DNA of 64,000 bases from Hypomyces perniciosus. Lineage: Eukaryota > Ascomycota > Sordariomycetes > Hypocreales > Hypocreaceae. Position 1 is the stretch's first letter; each line of letters opens with the position of its first letter. The stretch spans positions 3,224,001-3,288,000 of the forward strand of contig SPDT01000001.1 of assembly GCA_008477525.1 (NCBI GenBank), written 5' to 3'. The notes under the pieces were generated by a model. The model did no database searches. It was given only the letters and a program-made list of their open reading frames with translations, and was not told the DNA's origin. Position numbers and translations under genes: made by a program. Positions 50,724-62,900 of this stretch are shown here, in pieces.

Positions 50724-52528
50724 TAAAATTAATAAAGGTTTTAAAGGTTTTGATTTAATTTCCCTTTAAATATATCTTTAATTATATATATTATAGTTTT
50801 TTATAACTATTAAATATTAACTGTTAAGCCTAATTAATAAAACCTCTTTATTATTAATATAAAGGTATTATTTTATTTTAAATACTTTATTAAATATATA
50901 TTATACCTTTTTTATGTAATATTAATTTATAGTAAAGTTAATTTTCCTTTATTATTTAATCTTTATAAATAGTCTTTATATATTAAATACGTTATTGCGT
51001 TTATTATTTATTAACTTTATAATTTATACCTTTAACTTTATTTTAAAAGGTAAAATTTTTATTTTTTATAATATTTATATATATACTTGATAATATACTT
51101 TATCCTATTGATATCTTTATTTTATATCTTTTATATTATTTTATTATTTTTAAATATAGCTATTTATAGTAAAGCTTTTTTAAGGTATATAAGCGCTATA
51201 TTTATATAAAGGCAGCCTTTCATACTAATTAAATATACCTGCCTTTCCCTTTTATATCTTTTATATCCTTTAATTACTTTTATTTGCGTTTATTTAATAT
51301 ATTAAGCGTAAAGGCTTTATAGGTAGGTTACTATATAATTATAAAATTATACTTTATAAACTTTTTTGCCTATTAGGCTTACGTCTTTAATAATTCATAA
51401 TAAACTATAAATAAATATATTTCTTTATAGTTTATTAATACTATAAATGCTTTATAGCTATATAGTTTTATTTTTTAAGTATTTAAATAGTTAATTACTG
51501 CTAATATCTTTTTATTATATATTAAATAATTATACTTTACTGCTATTAAGTAGTATATATAAACGTAACTATATAGCGATTTTTTATTAATCCCTTTAAA
51601 AAGAAACTCTTTTAAAGGTATACTTCAAGTAATCTGCCTTTAAAAATATTAACTTTAATAAATTTTATATTTATAGTATTAAAGCTTTTATAAAGTACCT
51701 GTGTATTTATTGAAATATAATTTTTGATTTAAGCTTTATCAAAATGATATTCCCTTTTTATTAATAAAATAAAAGGCTTTAATATTTATAGAAATTTAAA
51801 AATAAAGATTTAATAATACTTAATAAAGCTTAAAAAGCTTTATACTTTTATAATTATTAAAAAAGCTTTTTTTTTCTTTAATAGCTTATAGCTTTTTTAG
51901 GTTATATAAAATACTTTAACTAACTTTAATGATTAACTTAAAGTATTTTACCTTTTATATTGTAAATATATATTTTATTATATTAAAGTATAGTCTTACT
52001 TTCTATAAACCTTTAAAAACTAACTATACTTGTACTATATATTTATATTTAATCCCCTTTGAACATATTAATATATTATCGGTATATATTATAGTAAAGC
52101 TATTTAAAAAAGGTTATAGTATATAGTTAATCTACTATTAAAATGCTATAGGTATATTAATTAACTAAAAAAGTAAATTTAATACTTAAATAATTTATAT
52201 TTTATTTAAAATACTATATTATATTTATACCCCTTTATTATTTATATTTTATAAAATATAGCCTTTAAATTTACTTTAATAAACTATTTAGTTTATACTA
52301 GGTTATTTAAAGTCTTTGAAATTAATAAAGGTATATAGCAGTTTTACTATATAATTATATTTAATACACAATAATTTATATAAAATTAAATTCCTCCTTT
52401 TAAGTTTTTTATAAAAAGTATTACAACTGCTATTAAAAAGCTATTGGCTTAAATAAACATTTTATTTAATACTTTATTTAAAGTCTTTCATAATATACAA
52501 TTCTTTCCTTTTATTATATTATATAATA
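50724..52528. other. AT-rich stretch, possible minus-strand element remnant
   Basis: T-rich on the plus strand, which suggests minus-strand coding before RIP. No motif could be read. A 65-codon plus-strand frame at 51929-52126 is hydrophobic low-complexity sequence without a known pattern and is not called. Confidence 0.45.
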
Positions 52529-55500
52529 CCCGTTGGTGTGGTACTTCGTGAACACCAAACTATAAGGACTTCGCCTTTTAGTTGGGCCCAAAACCCTTGA
52601 GCCACCCCAGTACCCGGTCCAGGAGCAGGTTTGTATGGGGTTCCTTATAGGGAGTTGTTAGTGCACAGGTCAAAAATCCAAATCGATGATTTTCGCAAAA
52701 ATCGAAAATGTACTTAGCCGACCACCCATTTTATATGAGTGGCTCGGGTACTGAGGTGGCTCAGAGATTTTGGGCCCAACTAAAAGGCGAAGTCCTTTTA
52801 GTTTGATGATGATGATAATGATGATATCCCATTAACGTCCTATGGCAAAAGGCCACCAATCCCAGTAAGGCAAAAGGACGTGCTATACTAGGTCTAACTA
52901 TAGTATTACTAATAAACACATAAGCTCCCCTTATATAGCATTTTATCCCCTTAAAGGGTATATAGTCTTTTAGTTCTACTCTTATTAGCGGGTTAAAGAG
53001 CTGCAAGTATTTTATATAATATATTAGGTAATTAAGGTTAGCCCTAGCCTAAAGAGCTTGCCCTTATCAGCTTATAGGCGATTTAACAGTAAGCTGCAAA
53101 TAAATCATTTAAAGGATAAAAGAGTAATAATATAAAGGAAAAACTTAAATAACTAGAATTGAATATAATTAGGCTTTTTAGCGGCGCAGGTATATTTCAT
53201 TAAAAAAGTTAAAGGCCTATCTATACAGCTTAAAGGAAAAGGTTATAGCTAGACTTTAATAAATAAAAGGTTAATTTACAGATTAAAAAAGTCAATCTTT
53301 ATTATTATATTTTATTAATTTTCCTGTAATAAACGATATAGTTATATATTTTTTTCTACTATAACTGCAGATTATTAATACATTTTTATATTAAAAGCGT
53401 TTATAATACTGCGCGAAATCTCTATATTAAGCCTTAGCAGTTAATAAATAATAGAGTTTTCTTTATAAAATTATTAGTTTTTTAAAGTATTTAAAGTCTA
53501 CTATTAATTTAAATAAATAATATATATTAAATATATTCTTTTTTTATTAGCTTTTAAAGTTAATTTTTAATTTTACTTTAACTTTTTATTAAAAAAACGT
53601 AAATATAGGTATTGCATTTATTAACTTTAATTATTTATAGCTTAGTTTTATTAATTAATTTATAGCTTTATTCCTTTGTATCTTTTAATAGTTAAAATAT
53701 TATTAAATATATATACTTTTATTATATATATTTTTTAATCTTTAAAATTTAATAAAGATTTATTAAAATAAATTTAAAAGTATACCTTTTAAATAATATA
53801 TTACAGCTATATTATTTAAATAAATAATAATATCTGTTATATTATTATTATTAATTAAAATATCTTTAAGTCTTTCTAAAGCCTTAACTGCTTTACTATT
53901 ACATACTTTTATTAAATAAAATTAGCTAAACTTTATTAAAACTTCTTTACTATTTTATTATATAAAAAAACTATAATTAATAGCTTTTATAGTAAAGTAT
54001 AAATTATGTATAAATATTATTATATTTTAAAGGGCTATTATAGTTATTTAATAATTAAATCTTTTAATAGCTTTAACTTTACTATTTAAATAAAAGGTTT
54101 AAGTTTTAATTAACTTTTTTTAAAATAAAGGTTAATTTTAAATAGTTTTTAATAAGTCTATTATAGCTTTATTATAAATATTACTACAGTTTATTGATAT
54201 ATATTAATCTAATTAAGTTTTATAAATAAAAGGATATTAGTTATTTAATAATAATAGTTTTATTATAAATTAAAGCTTTTATATATTAAGGAGTTATAGT
54301 ATTCAAAGGATCCTGCTTTTTTTATATAAAATTAGTATAAAAGTTATTTTTCATATTAAAAGGATAGCTTTTATAGCTGTTTTAAGGATTAACGTTATAT
54401 AATTAAAAAAGGTATTATATTTTATATATATCTAAGCGTTTATATTATACTTTTAATGTATAGTAAAGTATCAGTTTTATATATATATAAACTGCTTATT
54501 ATATAAATTAAAAAGTAGCCTTTTAAATAGAGTTTAAAATATTATATAGTATATTTATTACTATATAAGCCTTTATAGCCTATTTTTTAATATATAGTTT
54601 AAAGCTAAGCTTTTAATTAAAAAAATACCTTACTATTTAATTGCTTTTTAAATGTAGTTTTTAAGATATTATTATATATTATTAACAGGTTATTTTATAT
54701 ATAATATTTTAAAAAGTATATTACTTTTATTTTTTTTTAAATTAAAAAATATTATATTATATTTACTTTATTATTAAAACTTTTAAATTATAGTTATAGT
54801 TTAAGCTATTATTTAATCAAAGGAGTTACTAATAAATAAACATACTATATTATTTATATAACTAAACTTTTATAGTTTATTAAAAAAAGTTTATTTAATA
54901 GCTATTATTTAAAGTTAAATAAAAGTGGTGAGTTAATAATATATTAAAGCTATATAAAGTAAAAAATGATTAAAAAGATTAGTAATCTTGAACAAAATTA
55001 TAATTTAAAAGGAGTAATTAAATTAATATTTTTTATAGTTTTATTTAAACTTTATAGTTTATTATAAAAAAAGGCTTATTTAATTGTATATAAGGTAAAA
55101 TTTATTTTTATAATTAAAAGGTTAATTTATTAATAAAAACTATATTAAAAGCCCTTTATATATTAACTGTAATAAAAGTAATTACTTTACTATTATAAAA
55201 GGCTAGTTTAACTTTATAAATTAAAGCTATAATTAAATTAATACTTAATCTTTTTAAAACGGCATTGATTTATTAAATATATAATATTTATTATATAATT
55301 ATAATATATATAATTCTTTATTTAATAAAGTATTTAAGTTTTTTATTTAAATAAAAAAAGAAAAAGATTAACCTTTAAGCCTTTAAAGATAATAGATCTT
55401 TTTCTTTAATTTAAAGATTATTATTACTTTAATTAATTTAAAGGCTAATAAATAATATTTAATTTTAAAGCAGGTTTTATAAAAAAAGTAAATATATTTT

Positions 55501-58245
55501 TTTAAATTATTAACTAATAAAGCTATAAAGGGTTTATTATAATATTATTAATATTTAAAGATATATTTTATATATATATTATAGCTGCTATTACTTTATT
55601 TAATAAAACTATTAAAAAAATTAATTTATTACTATTAATTAAATAAAGATTATAGATTTTTAATATTATTAATTATTATATATTTTTTTAAATATAATAT
55701 TATAAAAGGTAATAGCTTTATTTAATAAACTATATAGAGAATATCTTTATTTCTTTTAATAGTATTAATAATATCTCGCTAATATACCCTTTTAAGATTC
55801 TTTATTATCTTTTTAAAGGATTTTTTAATATTATAAAGATAAATATTTAATACTATAGCTATAGTTTTTCTAATATTTAATAAAGCTTAATACCTTTTTT
55901 TATATTTAGCTTTTAAATATAAGTAAATAATTAAATAATTAAATAATTTAATAGTTAATTTATTATTTTAATAAATTTATAAAAAAGTAAAAGTAAAGCT
56001 TTAATTATTTAATTTATAGTTATTATTATTAATTAAAAAAGGGGGGGAATTAAGTCGTTTTTTTAATTAATATTAAAAAGTAGTCTTTATTATTATCTTT
56101 TTTAACTTTTAATCCTTTTAAAGGCATTAAACAGTAAATTAAAGCTAAAATTATAATATTTAATATCATACAATTAACGCTAATAAGTTAATATTTTTTA
56201 AGATAGCTGTTATTAATAAAATATTTAAAAATATTAAATTAATTATATTATTAAATATAAATATTAAATTATGTAAAAAGTTAAAGAGAAAAAGGTTAAC
56301 TTAAAAGGCTTAATTAATTATTAATTGCCTATTATAAAAATATATTATATTAAAGTCCTTTATTATTATATAACCGTTAATAATTAATTATAGAAATAAA
56401 ATTATAAAGGCTTTAAATATATTATATTCTTTATAAAAGTTAATAGTTATAATTGTATAAATATAGACTTATAAAAGGTTTTAAATAGTTTTAATAAGTA
56501 AGTATTTAATTAAAATCTTTAATTTTTATTTTATATATATAAACAGTTAAAGTTAAATATTATAATTAATTTACATTATTATTAATAAAAAGGTTTAGAA
56601 GTTTTTATATATTATTATATAATAATAAGCCTTTTAAATAATATTTATATATAATATTTATATATAATATTTATATTATTATAATATTATAGCCCTTTTA
56701 ACTATAAAAGTAAAGGCACTATTATATATTAACTTTATTTTATTAATATTAGCTTAAAATATCTCTTAAGTTTTATTATTTTTATAGTTTATATTTAATC
56801 TTTTAAATTTTATTTTAATTACTAAAGGTTATTATTTTTAAACATTTTCTTTTTATTATTCAAAATTATAATAGGCCTTTATTACTATTAAATATAATAA
56901 TAAAAAGATATTAATAGTTATTATATTTTAAATAGTATTTAAAGGTTTAAAGGCTAAAGGGTAAATCTATTAAAAAATCTTTACCTTTTTTTATTATACT
57001 TTTTATAGTTTTATATTTAAAAGATACTTTAGCTTTTTATAACATTAAAAAGGTTTAATTACATATTATTAATATATAGCTTTATATAGTTTTAAATAGT
57101 TAATATATTAACTATTTAATAAATAAATTTATATTTTATATTTAACGTTATTATAAATATTATATTTAAATTTTTCTATATATATTTATTGAAAGTTAAA
57201 CTTTTAATGGTTTTTATATTATATTCTAAAATTAACTTTTTATAATAATTTTATTATTATATTAAAATTAAAAAAAGTAAACTTTTTATTAAATAGTTTT
57301 AAAAAAATATAATATTATTTTCTTTTATTAATTTTTATATAGTTATTTTAAAAATTAAATATTAATCAAATTTTAATTAATTTATATCTTTACTTTTAGC
57401 TAAATAGCTTTAAAAAAATTTACTTTTATATTATTAAAAGAATTTATAATTTTCTTTAAATAGCTTAAAATTATATATATAAATTATTATTAAACTACTT
57501 TAACTTTTATGGTATTTAATTAAATACTAATTTTATTGTTTTATTAAAAAGCTATTATTTAATCTTTTAATTAATTCAAATTATTAATTATTTTATTATT
57601 ATTAATAATATTTAAAGGACTATATTAAATATTTATTTAATAATTCCGATAACTATTATATATATAATATATTTTATATTATTATACTGCTAATATTATA
57701 TTTCCTATATATTAAAAATTAAATTATAATATTATTAAATACTTTATAAACTATATAGAAAATAGCTATATAGTCTTTAAATAAAGCTCAGCTATTAACT
57801 TTAATACTTTTTAAAGCTTTAAAAGTATTAATTTTAATATTTAATTATATAAAAGATAATAATAAACAGCTTAAAGGATTAAATACTATAAAGCTATAAT
57901 TACTATTAATATTAAGGTTTAAGTTTATATAAATTTTAATATATTAGCCTTTTTTCAACTTTATATTAAATTTAATAGTAATAGTATTAATATAAAGTTC
58001 TATTTCTACCTTTAAAAAGATAATATTTTTTTATTTTCTGCTATAGCCTTTTACATATATATATATTTAAATTAAAGGAACCGCTATTTACAAGCGTTAA
58101 AGCTATTATAAGTAGTTGTTTAGTGTATTATTAATATATTAGTAGTATTATATATAAAAATATTAATATGAGGTGCTAAGACCTGGTATTATAAGAGGGA
58201 AGTGTTCCTTTTAGTTTGGTGTTCACGAAAGTATACATTAACGGG
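52529..58245. mobile_element. CCCGTTGGTG-type TIR element split by a LINE
   Basis: The left part is 52529-52805 and the right part is 58219-58245. The ends CCCGTTGGTGTGG and, inverted, CCCGTTAATG are flanked by TA (52527-52528 and 58246-58247). The element alone is about 304 bp, close to the 295 bp of 40859-41153. Its inner inverted repeat pairs 'ggacttcgccttttagttgg' (about 52570) with 'aactaaaaggcgaagtcctt' (about 52780). The left part keeps GC and CpG; the 27-bp right part next to the LINE has more transitions. Confidence 0.88.
52806..58205 (-). mobile_element. LINE-like non-LTR retrotransposon, copy 1 (5.4 kb)
   Basis: It is flanked by a 13-bp duplication, TCCTTTTAGTTTG (52793-52805 and 58206-58218). 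The 3' end (left, minus strand) is a run of ATC triplets (52806-52826), like the simple-repeat tails of some LINEs. The 5' end (right) begins 'acttccctcttataatacc' on the reverse strand. It has no terminal repeats. The variable-length long duplication, the tail and the size fit a LINE; no RT motif could be read, so the class is inferred. The first 250 bp of the 3' end are GC-richer. A reverse frame at 52761-53006 runs from the LINE into the host MITE and is not called. Copy 2 lies inverted at 59936. Confidence 0.7.
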
Positions 58246-58247
58246 TA

Positions 58248-59265
58248 GTCTTTATAGGGGATTTACTTTACTATTAAAATCTTTTTAAAAGTTAATTTTA
58301 ATATTAATACTTTTCTTTTATTGTAACAGCTTTACAGCTTCTTTAAATAAAAATAGTAGGTAGAATTCTTTATAAAGGTTAATAAATACATACTTTTTAG
58401 GTTAATAATTTACTTTAATTATAGAGCTCTGTTAATATTAATAAAATTAATTACTTATAATAAATATACTGCTTCTCCTTATTGACTTATCCGCTTATAT
58501 TCACTGCAAATATTAATACTGAGACTATCTATAAATTTTTATATTATCTTTATATTGTTTGTTGGGTTTATCCCGTAACAATAGTAGATTATAAGTTATA
58601 AAAGCTTTTAGCTAATAAAGTTATAGTTTAACCATAGAAATAGCAGTAACAGGCATCTTATTTTAAATTAAAGAAATTAAAAAGATTATATGAATTATAT
58701 AATTATAAAACTAATTAATATAAAAGACTATAAGTAACTAAATAAAATATACATTAAAGATTTTTCATTTAAAGTAATTTAACAACATTGAAATAATGTA
58801 TTATAAATATATTATAGTTAATTATTATATAAAAACATAAACTATAAATTAAAAGAAATTATTTAAAGAGTTTTATAATTAAATATAAATTATTTACTTT
58901 AATAATAATTTTAATTTATTTTAATAAAATTATTTATTTAAAATATAATTTTTATTATTGATATTTTTTAAATACCTGAAAAGATTAATTTTTTAATTAA
59001 TCATTTTTAATATTTAATAAATATATAGTTTAAATAATTTATATTAATAATAATAATTTCTTATATTAACCTTTTAATTATTTTATAAATTTAATATTTT
59101 ATATATAAATCTTAACTTTTTAATATAATTTAAATATTATTAAAAAGATGTATAATATTTATAATATATTTAAAAGGTAATCTATTATTTATTACATTTT
59201 CAATATAAATTTAATTATATATTTCTTTTATTAATTTTCATAAAATAAACAACTTTAAAGGTATA
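58248..59265. other. AT-rich stretch, nothing recognised
   Basis: RIP-like sequence between two TIR elements. A slightly GC-richer patch at 58430-58660 contains no open frame. No duplication or paralogous copy was identified. Confidence 0.45.
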
Positions 59266-59486
59266 CCCGTTGGTGGGTCCTCTGGAAACCAACTATTAGA
59301 CGTCGCCTAACAGTTAGCCACAAAAGTCCTAATACACCACAAAAGTCTAATACACTTTTTTCCTATAGAGCTACAGCTAAAGTTAATGTATATTTCTTCA
59401 CGCAATAATCATTTCTATTTTATTACACTATATTAAAATTCATGGAAAATCCTTGATTTGTTTCTAGCTATTTATTTATTTAATTT

Positions 59487-59746
59487 TCAGCTTGCCCGCC
59501 ACTCAGCTATCTCTTTAATTATCTTTTTATAGCGCTCCCTATTTAATCGAGGAAGAGGCGGCAGTGTTGGCGATGAAGGCATCTGGATATAGTCGTCAAA
59601 TTGGCTAGCTGGTGGCGATAACGGGATATTAATAATATCTTTATTCGGTAGTTGTATAGGCTCTTGTATCGGCTCGTTATCGTCATCATCATCGTCGTCA
59701 TTAAAGGGGCCAAGTCTGATATCAATAGAGCTGCAACTTCTATTAC
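59487..59746 (-). pseudogene. C-terminal tail of a putative pogo/Fot-like transposase
   Basis: The reverse strand is open for about 85 codons up to a TGA at 59487-59489. It reads 'SCSSIDIRLGPFN', then seven consecutive Asp, 'NEPIQEPIQLPNKDIINIPL', a Ser/Pro-rich part 'SPPASQFDDYIQMPSSPTLP' and a basic-helical end 'RLNRERYKKIIKEIAEWRAS'. An acidic, low-complexity C-terminus next to the terminal repeat would suit a DDE transposase, but no catalytic motif is in the window. Upstream, once the MITE is ignored, the frame meets TAG and TGA. Codon use and GC content differ strongly from the surrounding RIP-mutated DNA. Function is inferred from position only. Confidence 0.5.
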
Positions 59747-59754
59747 CCTAAAAG

Positions 59755-59896
59755 CAGGGTTGTGAAATTAATCAGTAGTTTTTCGTTTTTCGTTTCGTTA
59801 CTACTAACTATTTCGTTATTCGTTATTCGTTAACGAGGTACCTTCGTTAGTAGTCAGACTACTAACGAAACGAATAGTAACGAATTCACAACCCTG
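59755..59896. mobile_element. 142-bp MITE derived from the hAT element
   Basis: The ends CAGGGTTGTGAA and TTCACAACCCTG are perfect. A perfect 8-bp duplication, CCTAAAAG, lies at 59747-59754 and 59897-59904. About the first 115 bp match the left end of the hAT at 33938; the last 35 bp match its right end (37420-37454). The join falls in the shared motif ACTAACGAAACGAA. It keeps CpG sites that have mutated in the long copy. It has no coding capacity and depends on a hAT transposase supplied elsewhere. Confidence 0.96.
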
Positions 59897-59935
59897 CCTA
59901 AAAGGCATCTAACATCTGGCTAAGGATAACAGGTC

Positions 59936-62900
59936 AACTTCCCTCCTACAACACCAAGTCTTGGCACCTCGTATTAATGTTTTCGCATGCAACACCACTA
60001 ATACACTAATAATACACTAAAACCTCTATTTATAATAGCTTTAAAGCCTATAAGTAGCAGTTTTTTTAACTTAAGAATATATATATTTAAAAAGCTATAG
60101 TAAAAAGCAATAAATGTTATCTTTATAGGGGCAGAAATAAAACTTTATATTAATACTATTACTGCTAAGCCTAGTATTAAATTAAAGGAAAGCCAGTATA
60201 TTAAAATATATTTAAGTTTAAAGTTTAATATTAACAATAACTTCAATTCTTTAATATTTAATTTATTAAATTCCCTTTTAATCTTTTTTATATAATTAAA
60301 TGCTAAAATTAACACTTATAAGGCCTTAAAAAGCATTAAAGTTAACAGTTAAGCTTTATTTAAAGACTATATAGCTATTTTTTATATAGTGTATAAAGTA
60401 TTTAAAAACACTATAGTTTAATTCCTAGTAAACAAAGATATAATATTGCTATTTAAATAACTTAAAGTATTATTAGTTATTATAGCAGTAATAGTATTAC
60501 CGCTAAATTATAGCTTAAAGCTACTTAAAACTCTTATACTAGTAAACTATATATTAGCCTCTTACTTAATATATGATATTAAATGCGCTTTTAAATAGAT
60601 ACTATTATAGCTTTTAAAGTATATTAAATAAAAATCCTTTTAGCTAGCATTAAAGAAAACCTATAGGTTTTTGTTACGCTAGATTTAAAATTAATAGTAT
60701 AGTAATATAAAGTATATTATATTTATATAATAGTTATAGGAATTATTAATAAAATATTCAAAGTAATTTTTGAAATATTATTAATAAAGATAAAATAGCT
60801 AATAATTTTAATTAATTAAAAGATTAATTAATAGCTTTTTAATAAAGAAAAAAATATTAATATTTATTTAAGCACTATAAAGGTTAAAGCAGTTTAATAA
60901 TAGTTTATATATATAGTTTTAAGCTATTTAACGAAAATTATAAACTCTTTTAATAATATAAAAATAGACTTTTTTAAAGCTATTAAATTGAAAGTAAAGA
61001 TATAAGTTAATTAAAATTTAATTAAAATTTAATTTTTAAAATAATTTTATAAAAATTAATAAAAGGAAATAATTTTTTTAAATATTTAAGAAAGGTTTAT
61101 TGTTTTAATTTTAATAAAATACTAAAATTAATATAAAAAAGTAACCTTTTAATATAATATAAAAACTATTAAGATTTTTATTTTTAATAAATATATAAAA
61201 GGGAATTTAAATATTACTTTTATAGTAGTTTTAAATATAAAATATGAATTTATTTATTAAATCTTTAATATATGAATAGGTTAAACTATATAAAGTTATA
61301 TATTAATAATATTTAGTTAAACTTTTCTACAGTTATAAAAAGCTAATATACCTTTTAAATATAAAACTATAAAAGATATAGCAATAAAAAGCAGAGATCT
61401 TTTAATAAATCTACCCTTTTACCTTTAAGCCTTTAAATATTACTTAAAATATAATAGCTATTAGCCCTTTTTAATTATTATATATAGCAGTAGTAAAAAA
61501 GCTATTATAGTTTTAAAAAAAGAAAAAGGTAATATTTAAAGATAGTATTTTTTAATAATTTAAATAAAATTTTAAAAGATTATATTTAAACTATAAAAAT
61601 AGTAAAATTTAAATGATATTTTAAATTAATATTAATAAAATAAAGCTAATATATAATATTGCCTTTACCTTTATAATTAAAAAGGGCTATACTGTTATTA
61701 TAATATAAAAATTATATATTAATATTATTTAAAAAGGCTATTATTATATAATAATATATAAATAATTTTAAACCTTTTCTTTAATAATAATTTAAATTAA
61801 CTATAATATTTAACTTTAAGTCTTTATATATATATAGAAAAAGCAGGTATTTTAGCTAAATAATTATTTATTAAAACTATTTAAGACCTTTTATAAATCT
61901 ATATTAATAAAATTATAACTATTACCTTTTATAAAAAATATAATATATATAATACCTTTATAATTTTATTTATATAATTCATTATTAAAAACTATTTAAT
62001 AGTAAAAAACTTTAATATAATATACTCTTTATAGCAAATAGTTAATAATTAAAATTAAAATATATTAATAGCTAATTAGGCCTTTAAAGCTAACCTTTTT
62101 TTCGTTAATTTATTAAATACTTTAATATATATATTTAATAATATAATTAATTTAATATTTTTTAAATATCTTATTAATACATATTATATTAATAAAATAT
62201 TTATTTATTAGCTTTAATTATATCATATTAAATATTATAATTTTAACTTTAATTTACTATTTAATACCTTTTAAAAAATTAAAGGTAAAAAGAGATAATA
62301 ATAAAGATTACTTTTTTATAAATTAATTAAAATAATAAATTAACTATTAAATTATTTACTTTTTTAACTATAATAAAAGGCTAAACATAAAAAAGCTATT
62401 AAACTTTTTTAACTATTAAAAAAACTATAACTATACTATTAAATATTTATTTTTATAATATTAAAAACCCTTTTAAAAAGATAGTAAAGAATATTAAAAA
62501 GGTATATTAATAAAACATTTTTAATACTATTAAACAAAATCAAGATATATTTTATATAATTTATTAAATAAAGCTATTATTAATCTTTTAATTACCGTTA
62601 TTATAAATTAATAATCAATTTTTTTATTTTTTTAAATAAAAAAGCTATGATTATTTATAATATTATATTTAAAAAAAATATAATAACTAATAATATTAAA
62701 AACTTATAGTTTTTAATTAATTAATAATAATAAATTAAAATCCTTTTAATAGTTTTATTAAATAAAGTAATAGCAGCTATAATATATATAAAAATATATC
62801 TTTAAATATTAATAATATTATAATAAATATTTTATAGGTTTATTAGCTAATAATTAAAAATATATATTTAATTTTTTAATAAAATTTACTTTAAAATTAA

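Larger units (their letters stand above)
59266..59935. mobile_element. Left end of a larger pogo/Fot-like element, cut by LINE copy 2
   Basis: It begins CCCGTTGGTGGGTCCTCTGG next to TA (59264-59265). It shares its first 85 bp with the MITE at 40859, including 'aaaagtcctaataca'. Unlike that MITE it contains a GC-rich minus-strand coding tail (59487-59746). It is interrupted by a 142-bp hAT MITE and then by LINE copy 2; the remainder and the right terminus are beyond the window or lost. TA flanks suggest the Tc1/mariner/pogo group. It may be the coding relative of the short CCYGTTGGTG elements. Confidence 0.7.

Noticed and set aside
51929..52126. 65-codon frame with two hydrophobic stretches
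   Set aside because: Composition expected of A/T-rich DNA; no upstream or downstream support.
52761..53006. 81-codon minus-strand frame with a His-rich part
   Set aside because: It crosses from the LINE 3' end through the ATC tail (the His run) into the host MITE, so it cannot be an ancestral gene. The LINE part may include real 3' coding sequence but is too short to judge.
59543..59725. 60-codon minus-strand ATG frame
   Set aside because: A shadow of the better supported reading frame with the Asp run at 59487-59746.
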